Assembly: GCA_040752275.1 (NCBI GenBank)
Contig: JBFMFH010000091.1
Location: 1-57,940, forward strand
Direction: 5' to 3'
DNA length: 57,940 nucleotides
Source: JBFMFH01 sp040752275
Lineage (GTDB): Bacteria > Acidobacteriota > Vicinamibacteria > Vicinamibacterales > JAKQTR01
Shown piece after piece: positions 8,207 to 15,927 of the stretch. The position numbers and the translations under genes are program-made. Position 1 is the first letter of the stretch; every line of letters begins with the position of its first letter. The notes beneath the pieces are model-generated. The model was not told where the DNA came from, ran no database searches, and was given only the letters and a program-made list of their open reading frames with translations.

Positions 8207-9049
8207 TCAGGTGCCCGCCCGGCCGCCCGGCCACTTCAGGTCCAGCTTCGGTGCGTCTCCCAGCTGTGCCCGTGCCGGTGCCGGGCGCACGGTCCCGACG
8301 CGGCGGGCGCCACGCTGGCGTTGCAGCTTCCAGAGGGCGAGGAGATCGTCGTCTCCGGCATTGGACGGTGCCTCGCGGAAGTCGGCGCCGTCGAGGTCGA
8401 TGAATTCGCACATCTCGTGCAGCCGGGACCGCATGCGGAACCCGATGCGGCACAGCAGGGAGTTGGGATCGGTGTCGTCCGGCTTGTCCTCGTAGTTCGA
8501 GGTGAAGATCGTCGTGCGCCGCTCGTTGTACCGGGCGTTGACGATGAGGTTGAGCGTCTCCTCGACCCACTCCGAGGTCTTCTCCGCCCCCAGATCGTCG
8601 AGCACGAGGAGGTCGCAGGCCATCACCGGCCGGAGCACCTGCGCCTCGGTCGTCCTGACGACCGGATCGTAGGTGGACCGGATGACGCGCAGCAGATCCC
8701 GCGTGTCGTAGAAGAGCGCTTGTGCGCTCCGGGTTGCCACGATCTGCCGGAGCACGGCCACCGCCAGGTGCGTCTTGCCGACGCCGGGCGGTCCCTCGAA
8801 GAACAGACCACGTTCGACGACCGGGAACGACTCGGTGAGCCGCGCGGCGCGCTGGCGGGCGCGCTTCAGCGATTCGTTGTAGTCGCGGAAGTTCGAGAAG
8901 TCGCAGTGCTGGTACCGCCGCGGGATCCTGGCCTCGTCGAGCAGTCGGAGCGAAAGCCGATCGTGCCAGCAGTCGCAGCGCGTGACGCGCCGCTCGCCCT
9001 CGCGCACGACGTACCTCCAGCCGGTGCCGTCGCAGATGGGACAGGCCAT
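8207..9049 (-). CDS. DnaC/IstB-like AAA+ ATPase with N-terminal zinc knuckle
   Basis: This is a 280-residue protein. Residues 1-30 hold four cysteines (C3, C6, C25, C27) that could bind zinc. The AAA+ core has Walker A GPPGVGKTH at about residues 86-94, Walker B LLVLDDLG near 148, sensor-1 TIFTSNY, and an arginine-rich RMRSRLHEMC block. This is the layout of DnaC/DnaI helicase loaders and of the IstB transposition helper. No transposase lies next to it, so a helicase loader is more likely. The ATG at 9049 has only CCCTCCC before it. It lies 8 nt after the sigma-factor stop, so translational coupling is likely. Confidence 0.85.
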   Translation of the reverse strand: MACPICDGTGWRYVVREGERRVTRCDCWHDRLSLRLLDEARIPRRYQHCDFSNFRDYNESLKRARQRAARLTESFPVVERGLFFEGPPGVGKTHLAVAVLRQIVATRSAQALFYDTRDLLRVIRSTYDPVVRTTEAQVLRPVMACDLLVLDDLGAEKTSEWVEETLNLIVNARYNERRTTIFTSNYEDKPDDTDPNSLLCRIGFRMRSRLHEMCEFIDLDGADFREAPSNAGDDDLLALWKLQRQRGARRVGTVRPAPARAQLGDAPKLDLKWPGGRAGT

Positions 9050-9057
9050 GGGAGGGA

Positions 9058-9942
9058 TCAGTTTAGCGCACTTCTCACGCCGCGCAGCCGGCTCGATCGC
9101 CGCAGCTTTTCCTTCGCGCGCGACTCGATTTGCCGGACCCGCTCGCGCGACAGGCCCAGGCGGTCGCCGATTTCCTGCAGGGTGAGGGGATCGGCATCCT
9201 CGAAGCCGAACCGGAGGCGCATCACCATCCGCTCGCGCGCAGTGAGCTCGTCGAGCGCCTTGTGCAGTTCCTCGACCACCGAGGCGTTGACGAGCTCGTC
9301 CTCGATGGGGGGCTCCGAGACCTGGGCCAGGAGATCTCCGAGTTCGGGGGCGTCCCGTTCGTGCCGGCTGTCGCCGACGTGGTCGCTCAGCGAGATCTCG
9401 TCACCGATGATCTGCAGCAGGGCATCGGCGTCCGCGTCGGAGATGTCGAGGTTCTCGGCGAGTTCGTGCGTGGTCGGTTCGCGATCGAGCCGCTCGGCCA
9501 GGGCGAGCCGCGACCGGCTGAGACGGGCCGCCGGTCCGGAGAGTTTCGCCGGCAGCGAGAAGATCCTCGCCTGATCGGACAGCGCATGCACGATGGCCTG
9601 GCGGATCCACCAGACCGCATAGGTGATGAACTTCACGTTGCGGTTTGGATCGAACCGCCGCGCGGCCTCGATCAGGCCGAGGTTGCCTTCGTGGATCAGG
9701 TCGAGAAACGGGACGCCGAGGCCCCGGTAGCGCTTGGCGTAGCTCACGACGAACCGCAGGTTCGACTCGACGAGCTGCTGCAGGGCTTCTTCGTCCTGCT
9801 GCTGCTGGACGCGGACTCCCAGATCGCGCTCCTGCTCGGGGGTCAGACGTGGAACGCGGGCGATCTCCTGCAGGTAGGCGCGGAGCGTGTCCGCATCGGC
9901 CGAGATGCGGGCGGAGCGTTTCGACACGAAGCGATCATACAT
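9058..9942 (-). CDS. RNA polymerase sigma-70 family factor (group 1/2-like, short)
   Basis: This is a 294-residue sigma factor with region 1.2 (DTLRAYLQEIARVPRLTPEQE), region 2 (NLRFVVSYAKRYRGLGVPFLD, LIHEGNLGLIEAARRFDP, FITYAVWWIRQAI), region 3 (PTTHELAENLDIS) and region 4 with a helix-turn-helix (LTLQEIGDRLGLSRERVRQIE). It lacks the long acidic region 1.1, so it is more likely an alternative group 2 factor or a minimal RpoD than the main housekeeping factor of this cell. It directly follows hspR in the same direction, 46 nt away. That raises the possibility of a stress-related role, but the sequence does not prove it. Confidence 0.9.
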   Translation of the reverse strand: MYDRFVSKRSARISADADTLRAYLQEIARVPRLTPEQERDLGVRVQQQQDEEALQQLVESNLRFVVSYAKRYRGLGVPFLDLIHEGNLGLIEAARRFDPNRNVKFITYAVWWIRQAIVHALSDQARIFSLPAKLSGPAARLSRSRLALAERLDREPTTHELAENLDISDADADALLQIIGDEISLSDHVGDSRHERDAPELGDLLAQVSEPPIEDELVNASVVEELHKALDELTARERMVMRLRFGFEDADPLTLQEIGDRLGLSRERVRQIESRAKEKLRRSSRLRGVRSALN

Positions 9943-9988
9943 GGTCGCTTGCGGCGACGCGATCCGAAAGCGCCGCGCCGGCGCGGCG

Positions 9989-10438
9989 TCACGCCCGGTC
10001 CGGACGTCGGGTCCCCGCCGGCGCGCGCCCTCCAGGGTCGGGCGGCGACGAACGTACCAGCTCCGACGGAGCCGAGCGCACCAGCGCGGTGTTCAGCCGT
10101 TGCTCCCAGTCGCCGAGGCCGCGCGCGAGTTCCTTCTTCACGTATTCCATGAACTCGTTGACTTCGCGCTGCATGTCCTCCATCTTCTGCCGCATGTTGA
10201 GGATGATCTCGACGCCAGCCAGGTTGACGCCGAGTTCGCGGGTCAGCGAGAGAATCGTCTCGAGGCGCTTGAGGTCGCCATCCGAGTAGAGGCGGGTGTT
10301 ACCCTCGGTGCGTGATGGCGACAGCAGCCCCTCGCGCTCGTACAGGCGAAGGGTCTGGGGATGGATATTGTACTTCTGCGAGACGGCACTGATCATGTAG
10401 TACGCGCCTCCCTCGCCGCTCGTCTTCCGCGTCGCCAT
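9989..10438 (-). CDS. hspR: MerR-family heat shock repressor HspR
   Basis: This 149-residue protein starts at the ATG at 10438, behind a clear GGGGAGG site. The MerR-type winged helix lies at residues 15-85: YMISAVSQKYNIHPQTLRLYE, then GLLSPSRTEGNTRLYSDGDL, then LTRELGVNLAGVEIIL. The GVNLAGVE phrase is characteristic of HspR. A coiled-coil segment (RQKMEDMQREVNEFMEYVKK) and a basic tail follow. HspR represses dnaK operons in actinobacteria and other groups, with DnaK as its co-repressor. It sits at the end of dnaK-dnaJ here, the usual arrangement, so it should autoregulate this operon. Confidence 0.92.
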   Translation of the reverse strand: MATRKTSGEGGAYYMISAVSQKYNIHPQTLRLYEREGLLSPSRTEGNTRLYSDGDLKRLETILSLTRELGVNLAGVEIILNMRQKMEDMQREVNEFMEYVKKELARGLGDWEQRLNTALVRSAPSELVRSSPPDPGGRAPAGTRRPDRA

Positions 10439-10461
10439 CGTTCCTCCCCTGCTCGCCGACT

Positions 10462-11571
10462 CTACGCATCCCGAGGCGCGTCGCGCCACAAGTCGGCACG
10501 CACGTCGTCTGGGTTTCGCTGTCCGAACTCCCGGAGCAACTCCTTGGAGCGCTCGTCGAGCAGGCCCGGCAGCACGATCCGGACCTCGACGACCAGGTCC
10601 CCCCGACGGCTGTCGCGTCCGTGCGGCACACCCCGGTCGTGCAGGCGGAAACGCTGGCCGGTCTGCGTTCCCGGCGGGACCCGCAGACGGGCTGGACCAC
10701 CGAAGGCGGGCACGTCGATCTTCGCGCCCAGCGCGGCTTCGTGCACGGCCACCGGCACAATCAGATGCAGGTCCGCCCCGTCCCGGCGGAAAAGCGGGTG
10801 GGGCTCGACCTGCACCGTCACATACAAGTCCCCGGGATTGCCGCCCCACGTGCCCGCGTGCCCTTTGCCGGCCACGCGCAGTCGGTCACGGTCGGCCACA
10901 CCCGCAGGCACAGGCACCGCCACCGTCTCCGACCGCGTGTCCGTCCCGCTGCCTCCACAGGCGCGGCAGGCGGCCTGGCGCAGGCGTCCCGAGCCTTCGC
11001 AGGACTCGCACGGCTTGGCGAACACCATGTGCCCCCGCGCCGTCCGGATCGTCCCGGTGCCGCCGCAGGGCCGGCACGTCATCTCGCTCATCGCCACCAG
11101 ACCGGTCCCGCCGCACTCGCGGCAGACGTGTCGACGGAGCACGCTCACCGGCCGCTCCACGCCCGTCATCGCCTCCGCAAGCGACACGGAGACGCTCAGG
11201 TGGAGGTCGGCGCCTTCCGCCGGCGCCGCAGCCGGCGACACTGTCGCCCGAATCACGTCGGCGAACAGGTCGCCGAAGGTCGGCGCCCCCAACACATGCC
11301 GGCCTGGCGCCGAGAAGTCGAACCCCTCGAATCCGAACGACGCCGTCTCGACAACGGCCGTCACCGTCGAGCCGCAGCTGTCGTACCGGCGGCGGCTGTC
11401 TGGGTCGATCAGCGTGTCGAAGGCCTCGGAGACCGCACGGAACCGGTAGGCCGCCGCCTCGTCACCCGGGTTGATATCGGGGTGGAGTCGCCTCGCCAAC
11501 CGCCGGTACGCGCGGCGGATCTGCTGTTCATCCGCGTCGCGCGACACGCCGAGCAGTTCGTAGAAGTCCAT
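10462..11571 (-). CDS. dnaJ: Chaperone DnaJ with zinc finger
   Basis: This 369-residue co-chaperone stimulates the ATPase of DnaK. The J domain has YELLGVSRDADEQQIRRAYR and the essential HPD at residues 30-32. The G/F linker is short. The zinc domain has four Cys repeats (CRECGGTG, CRPCGGTG, CESCEGSG, CRACGGSG) at about 150-215. The client-binding C-terminal domains follow. No ribosome site precedes the ATG at 11571. The whole gap to dnaK is a 7-bp repeat array, so translation may depend on coupling. hspR follows 23 nt downstream. grpE is not in the operon. Confidence 0.95.
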   Translation of the reverse strand: MDFYELLGVSRDADEQQIRRAYRRLARRLHPDINPGDEAAAYRFRAVSEAFDTLIDPDSRRRYDSCGSTVTAVVETASFGFEGFDFSAPGRHVLGAPTFGDLFADVIRATVSPAAAPAEGADLHLSVSVSLAEAMTGVERPVSVLRRHVCRECGGTGLVAMSEMTCRPCGGTGTIRTARGHMVFAKPCESCEGSGRLRQAACRACGGSGTDTRSETVAVPVPAGVADRDRLRVAGKGHAGTWGGNPGDLYVTVQVEPHPLFRRDGADLHLIVPVAVHEAALGAKIDVPAFGGPARLRVPPGTQTGQRFRLHDRGVPHGRDSRRGDLVVEVRIVLPGLLDERSKELLREFGQRNPDDVRADLWRDAPRDA

Positions 11572-11573
11572 AA

Positions 11574-11615
11574 GAACAGGGACCGGGGGCCGGGGACCGG
11601 GGACCGGGGACCCCC
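11574..11615 (+). repeat. 7-bp tandem array, unit GACCGGG, in the dnaJ-dnaK gap
   Basis: Six consecutive heptamers occupy exactly the space between the dnaJ start codon and the dnaK stop codon: GAACAGG, GACCGGG, GGCCGGG, GACCGGG, GACCGGG, GACCCCC. No Shine-Dalgarno sequence for dnaJ remains in this gap. Confidence 0.85.
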
Positions 11616-13511
11616 CTACTTCTTGCCTTCGTCCACGACTTCGGCATCGATCACGTCGTCTTTCGGAGCGTCCTGCCCCGGCGCGCCGCCGGCGGCCGCT
11701 CCGCCCCCGGTGGCCGACTGGCGGTAGAGCTGTTCAGCCAGCGTGTGTTGCGCCGCCGTGAGACGTTCCATCGCACGCTTGATGTCTTCCACGTCGTTCT
11801 TCTCGAGGGCCTTCTTGACATCGGCAACCGCCGACTCCACCGCCTGGCGGTCTCCCGCGCCGACCTTGTCGCCCATGTCCTTGAGCATCTTCTCGGCGGC
11901 GTACACGGCCTGGTCCGCGTGGTTGCGGGCCTCCACCGCTTCCTTGTTCCGCTTGTCCTCCTCGGCGTGCGCCTCCGCCTCGCGCATCATGCGATCGACC
12001 TCATCCTTGTTCAGGCCGCTCGACGCCGTGATCGTGATCTGCTGCTCCTTGCCGGTGCCCAGGTCCTTGGCGGACACCTTGACGATGCCGTTGGCGTCGA
12101 TGTCGAACGTGACTTCGATTTGCGGCACCCCTCGCGGCGCCGGCGGGAGGCCCACCAGGTGGAACCGGCCGAGCGTGCGGTTGTCACGCGCCATCGGGCG
12201 CTCGCCCTGCAGCACGTGCACCTCCACGCTCGTCTGGCTGTCGGCTGCCGTCGAGAAGATCTCGCTCTTGCGCGTGGGGATGGTCGTGTTGCGGGCGATC
12301 AGCGTTGTCATCACGCCGCCCAGGGTCTCGATGCCCAGCGACAACGGCGTGACGTCCAGGAGCAGCAGGTCCTTGACCTCGCCCGCGAGGACCCCAGCCT
12401 GCACCGCCGCGCCGACGGCCACGACCTCGTCGGGATTGACGCCACGGTGAGGCTCCTTCCCGAACACCTCGCGCACCAGCTGCTGCACCCGAGGAATGCG
12501 GGTCGATCCGCCCACCAAGACCACCTCGTCGATCTTCGACGGCTGAAGACCGGCGTCCGACAACGCCTGCTTGACGGGGGTGATCGTCCGCTGCAGCAGG
12601 TCTTCGACCAGCTGTTCGAACTTCGCCCGCGTCAGCTTCAGTTGCAGGTGCTTCGGTCCGTTGGCATCCGCGCTGATGAACGGGAGGTTGATCTCGGTCT
12701 CCATGACCGTCGACAGCTCCATCTTGGCCTTCTCTGCGGCCTCCTTCAGGCGCTGCAGGGCCATGCGGTCCTTGCCGAGGTCGATTCCGTCGCTCTTCTT
12801 GAACTCCGCGATGATCCAGTCGATGACCCGCTGGTCGAGGTTGTCCCCGCCCAGGTGAGTATCGCCGTTGGTCGACTTGACCTCGACGACCCCCTCACCC
12901 ACCTCGAGGATGGAGATGTCGAAGGTGCCACCGCCGAAGTCGTAGACGGCGATCGTCTCGTCCTTCTTCTTGTCGAGGCCGTAGGCCAGCGCCGCCGCCG
13001 TCGGCTCGTTCACGATCCGCATCACCTCCAGGCCGGCGATCTGGCCCGCGTCCTTCGTGGCCTGGCGCTGGGAGTCGTTGAAGTAAGCCGGAACCGTGAT
13101 CACGGCCTTGGTCACCGCCTGGCCCAGGTACTCCTCAGCGGCCTGCTTCAACTTCTGCAGCACCATCGCCGAAATCTCGGGCGGCGAGTACTCGCGGCCC
13201 CCGGCCGTCACGCGGGCGTCCGCGTTGGCAGCGCGCGTCACCTTGAAGGGCACCATCTTCATCTCTTCGGTGACCTCGTCGAACTTGCGGCCCATGAACC
13301 GCTTGATCGAGAACACCGTGTTCTCCGGGTTCGTCACCGCCTGCCGTTTGGCGACCTGCCCGACCAGCCGCTCGCCACTCTTGGCAAACCCGACGACCGA
13401 CGGCGTGAGACGGCCTCCCTCCGGGTTGGTGATGACGACAGGTTCGCCGCCTTCCATGACTGCCACAACCGAGTTGGTCGTCCCAAGGTCAATCCCGATG
13501 ATCTTGCTCAT
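11616..13511 (-). CDS. dnaK: Chaperone protein DnaK (Hsp70)
   Basis: This is a 631-residue Hsp70. The ATPase domain starts IIGIDLGTTNSVVAVMEGG and includes AVITVPAYFNDSQRQATKDA, IVNEPTAAALAYGLDKK, VYDFGGGTFDISIL and VVLVGGSTRIPRVQQLV. The substrate domain starts around residue 385 (LLDVTPLSLGIETLGGVMT), and the helical lid ends in a Gly-rich stretch and DVIDAEVVDEGKK, the normal C-terminal tail. The length is typical. It is the first gene of dnaK-dnaJ-hspR, read from the promoter at 13584-13612, and is probably repressed by HspR. Confidence 0.98.
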   Translation of the reverse strand: MSKIIGIDLGTTNSVVAVMEGGEPVVITNPEGGRLTPSVVGFAKSGERLVGQVAKRQAVTNPENTVFSIKRFMGRKFDEVTEEMKMVPFKVTRAANADARVTAGGREYSPPEISAMVLQKLKQAAEEYLGQAVTKAVITVPAYFNDSQRQATKDAGQIAGLEVMRIVNEPTAAALAYGLDKKKDETIAVYDFGGGTFDISILEVGEGVVEVKSTNGDTHLGGDNLDQRVIDWIIAEFKKSDGIDLGKDRMALQRLKEAAEKAKMELSTVMETEINLPFISADANGPKHLQLKLTRAKFEQLVEDLLQRTITPVKQALSDAGLQPSKIDEVVLVGGSTRIPRVQQLVREVFGKEPHRGVNPDEVVAVGAAVQAGVLAGEVKDLLLLDVTPLSLGIETLGGVMTTLIARNTTIPTRKSEIFSTAADSQTSVEVHVLQGERPMARDNRTLGRFHLVGLPPAPRGVPQIEVTFDIDANGIVKVSAKDLGTGKEQQITITASSGLNKDEVDRMMREAEAHAEEDKRNKEAVEARNHADQAVYAAEKMLKDMGDKVGAGDRQAVESAVADVKKALEKNDVEDIKRAMERLTAAQHTLAEQLYRQSATGGGAAAGGAPGQDAPKDDVIDAEVVDEGKK

Positions 13512-13545
13512 AGTCGTATCCCATCCTGCCGAGTGCCATGACGCA

Positions 13546-13564
13546 CGGCTTCTGAGTGAAGCCG
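13546..13564 (-). promoter_or_regulatory. Small hairpin in the dnaK 5' leader
   Basis: CGGCTTC (13546-13552) and GAAGCCG (13558-13564) form a 7-bp stem with a 5-base loop inside the transcribed leader, between the promoter and the dnaK ATG. It could affect mRNA stability or translation. It does not cover the start codon. Confidence 0.4.
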
Positions 13565-13583
13565 CAGCATTTACTTTCCTACT

Positions 13584-13612
13584 AATATATAATCTGCGTC
13601 CTATTATGTCAA
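13584..13612 (-). promoter_or_regulatory. Sigma-70 promoter of dnaK-dnaJ-hspR
   Basis: On the minus strand, TTGACA (13612-13607) is followed by exactly 17 bp and TATATT (13589-13584). This gives a predicted start near 13577 and a leader of about 66 nt. The region is strikingly AT-rich compared with its surroundings. CTTGACA-N7-ACGCAGA (13613-13593) has the spacing of the HspR inverted repeat CTTGAGT-N7-ACTCAAG, but the second half is poor (4 of 7). An HspR site overlapping the -35 is therefore only a suggestion. Confidence 0.85.
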
Positions 13613-13714
13613 GTATTCCGCTCGCATCGCGATGGCAGTCCCCACCGCTGGTTGCTCTGCGCTGACGATGGCGGAGTACCCGCGGGTGCGCAGGACGGCA
13701 GACGCTCCCTGTGC

Positions 13715-13720
13715 TACACT
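13715..13720 (+). promoter_or_regulatory. Possible extended -10 for the FecR-domain gene
   Basis: TGC followed by TACACT reads as an extended -10 about 75 bp before the ATG at 13795. No convincing -35 is seen. The rest of the 283-bp gap between dnaK and this gene holds only the dnaK promoter and leader. Confidence 0.3.
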
Positions 13721-13794
13721 GGATTCGCCTGCCTACAGACTCCGGACAGTCGATTCGCCCCGACGGTCCGCCTCACGTCCACATAGGAGGTCCC

Positions 13795-15927
13795 ATGCTG
13801 AGACCGTGGACCGCATGTCTGTGGGTAACCCTCTCCCTGCTCGGAACGACCGGCCCGGCGTCGGCGCAGGACATCGGTGCAGCCGACCCGTCCCTCCCGC
13901 CGCCTCACCTTTCCGTGGTCGAGGGCACCGTCGTCGTTGACCGGGAAGGCACATCGGAACCCGCGGCCGTCAACGCTCCCCTGCTCGACGGAGACCGGCT
14001 CCGGACCGGTGAGGGACGCGCGGAGGTACTCTTCCCCGACGGGACAGCGCTGCATCTCGACCGGCAGACCGCCATTGACCTGCTCGCCCCCGACCTGCTG
14101 CGCCTGATGCAGGGTCGCATTTACGTCATCGTCGCAGGCGATCGCGATCCTGGACGTGCCGTTCGTTACCAGATCGATGCCCCGCCCGCATCCGTGCAGA
14201 CCAACGGGCCCGGCGAGTACCGCCTGGAGGCGTTGGTGGGCGCGTCGGGCGAAGAGCTTGCGCTCGCGGTCGTGACCGGGTCTGCAACGCTAGCCACGGA
14301 CGCCGGGGCGGTGGCGCTTCGGGCGGGTGAACGCGCCGTCGCCGTCGCCGGCGTCCGCCCGTACGGGCCCGAGTACTACAACTCCGCGCGCTGGGACGCC
14401 TTCGATCGCTGGAGCATGGTCCGTCGCGACGAGCGGCGCGGCACGGTGTCGGTTGAGTACCTGTCCCAGGAGATGGCTCCGTACGCCGGATGGTTCGACC
14501 GCTACGGCACGTGGCGTCACGAGCCTGACTACGGCTACGTCTGGTACCCGGCCGTTGCCGCCGACTGGCGTCCGTACTGGTCGGGCTACTGGCGTCCCTA
14601 CCCGGCCTGGAATTCGTTCTGGGTCAGCGCCGATCCGTGGGGCTGGCCCACACACCACTACGGGCGCTGGGGCTTCTCGCTCTCGTTCGGTTGGTACTGG
14701 ATTCCCGGCCGCTCGTGGGGAGCCGCTTGGGTGCATTGGGCCGTTGCGCCAGGCTACGTCAGCTGGTGTCCGCTAGGGTTCTCCGACCGGCCGCTCTTCG
14801 GCCTCTGGGGCGTCCACGGCCATGTGGCTGCTCGGTGGGTCGACCCGTGGCGCGGCTGGACGGTGTTGCCGCGCCGGCATTTCGGGACGGCGGTGTCAGT
14901 GTCGCATGTGGCGCTGGACGGGAACCGCCTCGATCGCGGTGTGCGAGGGGCCTTCATCGCGCAGCGCGCGGCGCCGGTGACTCATGTCGCGGTGCCGCGG
15001 GTTCAGCGGGCGGATGCGGGCGCGCCATCCGGTTCCTCCGGCAGAGTGCCGCGTGAGGCGGGCGCCAGCCGACGAGCCACGGCTGCCGCTGGCAACGCCA
15101 GATCCGCTGGCGTGCCGGCGCCGCGCGGGATGCCGGGCGTTTCGAACACACTCCCCTCCGAGCGCCGGCAGACGTCCGATTCCGCAGGAGACGTTCAGGC
15201 TCGCCGCACGCTTCCCGGGTCGTCCGCCACGAGGCGTCCGGGCGGTGACGACGAGGGTGAACCGGCCGGGCGCCGGGAACGCCGCACAACCGTCGGACCG
15301 GTGGCCACCTCACCATCGGAGCCGGCGGAGTCGGGGCGGCCCAGGCAGGCCTGGCCGGGCGGGGTTCCTTCGCTGGGGTCCGCCACCCTGCAGCCTCGTG
15401 GCCGCACCGCTGTGGGGAGTCCCGACGATGCCGGGCGCTCGCGCCCGGAGCCGACCCGTCGGGGAGGCGAGGGAACCCTGCGCCAGTTGCCGTCGTCCTC
15501 TTCTGCCAGCGCGCCGATGCCGTCCTCGCGCTACAATCCGGGGACGGCGGCACCACGAGCAACGCCGGGCTCGCGCAGCGCAACCGCACCGCAGGTCGCG
15601 TCCGGCTCGCGCGAAGCGCGCATGCCTCGGGCCACGCCAGCCTCGCGCGCCGCGACCGCACCGCCGGCGACGCCGTCGCGCGGGGCCACTTCGCCGCGGA
15701 GCGGCGCGGCTTCACCGCGGAGCGGGGCCGTGTCACCGCGGACTGGGGCCGTCTCACCGCGGAGCGGGGCCGCGTCACCGCGCAGCGGGGCCGCCTCACC
15801 GCGCAGCGGGGCCGCCTCACCGCGCAGCGGGGCCGCCTCACCGCGGAGCGGGGCCGCGTCAGCGTCGCGCGGGGCCGTGTCACCGCGGAGCGGGCAGAGC
15901 CGGCGGCCACCCGGCCGGGAGAAATGA
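13795..15927 (+). CDS. FecR-domain, Trp/Tyr-rich (DUF6600-like) exported protein with heptapeptide-repeat tail
   Basis: This 710-residue protein starts at the ATG at 13795, directly after AGGAGG. Residues 1-25 are a signal peptide (cleavage near SAQ-D). Residues 40-180 are FecR-like: LSVVEGTVVVDREG, LLDGDRLRTGEGRAEVLFPDGT, then a caliper of beta strands. Residues 190-370 are very rich in Trp and Tyr (WFDRYGTWRHEPDYGYVWYP, WRPYWSGYWRPY, WGWPTHHYGRWGF), the pattern of DUF6600-type proteins. Residues 400-710 are low-complexity Pro/Ser/Arg/Ala, ending in ten copies of SPRSGAA-like heptapeptides (633-702). Function is unknown, probably in the periplasm or cell wall. Its stop overlaps the ATG of the class A PBP gene by 4 bp, so the two are translationally coupled. 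Confidence 0.85.
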   Translation: MLRPWTACLWVTLSLLGTTGPASAQDIGAADPSLPPPHLSVVEGTVVVDREGTSEPAAVNAPLLDGDRLRTGEGRAEVLFPDGTALHLDRQTAIDLLAPDLLRLMQGRIYVIVAGDRDPGRAVRYQIDAPPASVQTNGPGEYRLEALVGASGEELALAVVTGSATLATDAGAVALRAGERAVAVAGVRPYGPEYYNSARWDAFDRWSMVRRDERRGTVSVEYLSQEMAPYAGWFDRYGTWRHEPDYGYVWYPAVAADWRPYWSGYWRPYPAWNSFWVSADPWGWPTHHYGRWGFSLSFGWYWIPGRSWGAAWVHWAVAPGYVSWCPLGFSDRPLFGLWGVHGHVAARWVDPWRGWTVLPRRHFGTAVSVSHVALDGNRLDRGVRGAFIAQRAAPVTHVAVPRVQRADAGAPSGSSGRVPREAGASRRATAAAGNARSAGVPAPRGMPGVSNTLPSERRQTSDSAGDVQARRTLPGSSATRRPGGDDEGEPAGRRERRTTVGPVATSPSEPAESGRPRQAWPGGVPSLGSATLQPRGRTAVGSPDDAGRSRPEPTRRGGEGTLRQLPSSSSASAPMPSSRYNPGTAAPRATPGSRSATAPQVASGSREARMPRATPASRAATAPPATPSRGATSPRSGAASPRSGAVSPRTGAVSPRSGAASPRSGAASPRSGAASPRSGAASPRSGAASASRGAVSPRSGQSRRPPGREK
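15691..15900 (+). repeat. Ten 21-bp in-frame repeats encoding SPRSGA(A/V)
   Basis: These are consecutive 21-bp units, three of them identical at about 15775-15837. They encode SPRSGAA, SPRSGAV, SPRTGAV and one divergent SASRGAV. Such near-identical units are prone to copy-number change by slippage. Any change of whole units keeps the frame and the downstream start overlap. Confidence 0.95.

Noticed and set aside
8207..9049. DnaC-like gene as IstB of an IS21-type element
   Set aside because: There is no IstA transposase, no terminal inverted repeats, and it is embedded in a stable housekeeping run.
11745..13541. A 598-codon open frame on the plus strand opposite dnaK, and similar long frames opposite argS, valS and rpsA
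   Set aside because: High GC makes long antisense frames common. The minus-strand frame is unmistakably DnaK, and the antisense product has no recognisable domain.
13512..13560. A CIRCE operator before dnaK (GAGTG and CACTC words are present)
   Set aside because: The two words are in direct, not inverted, orientation and lack the 9-bp spacing. HspR is the regulator expected here.
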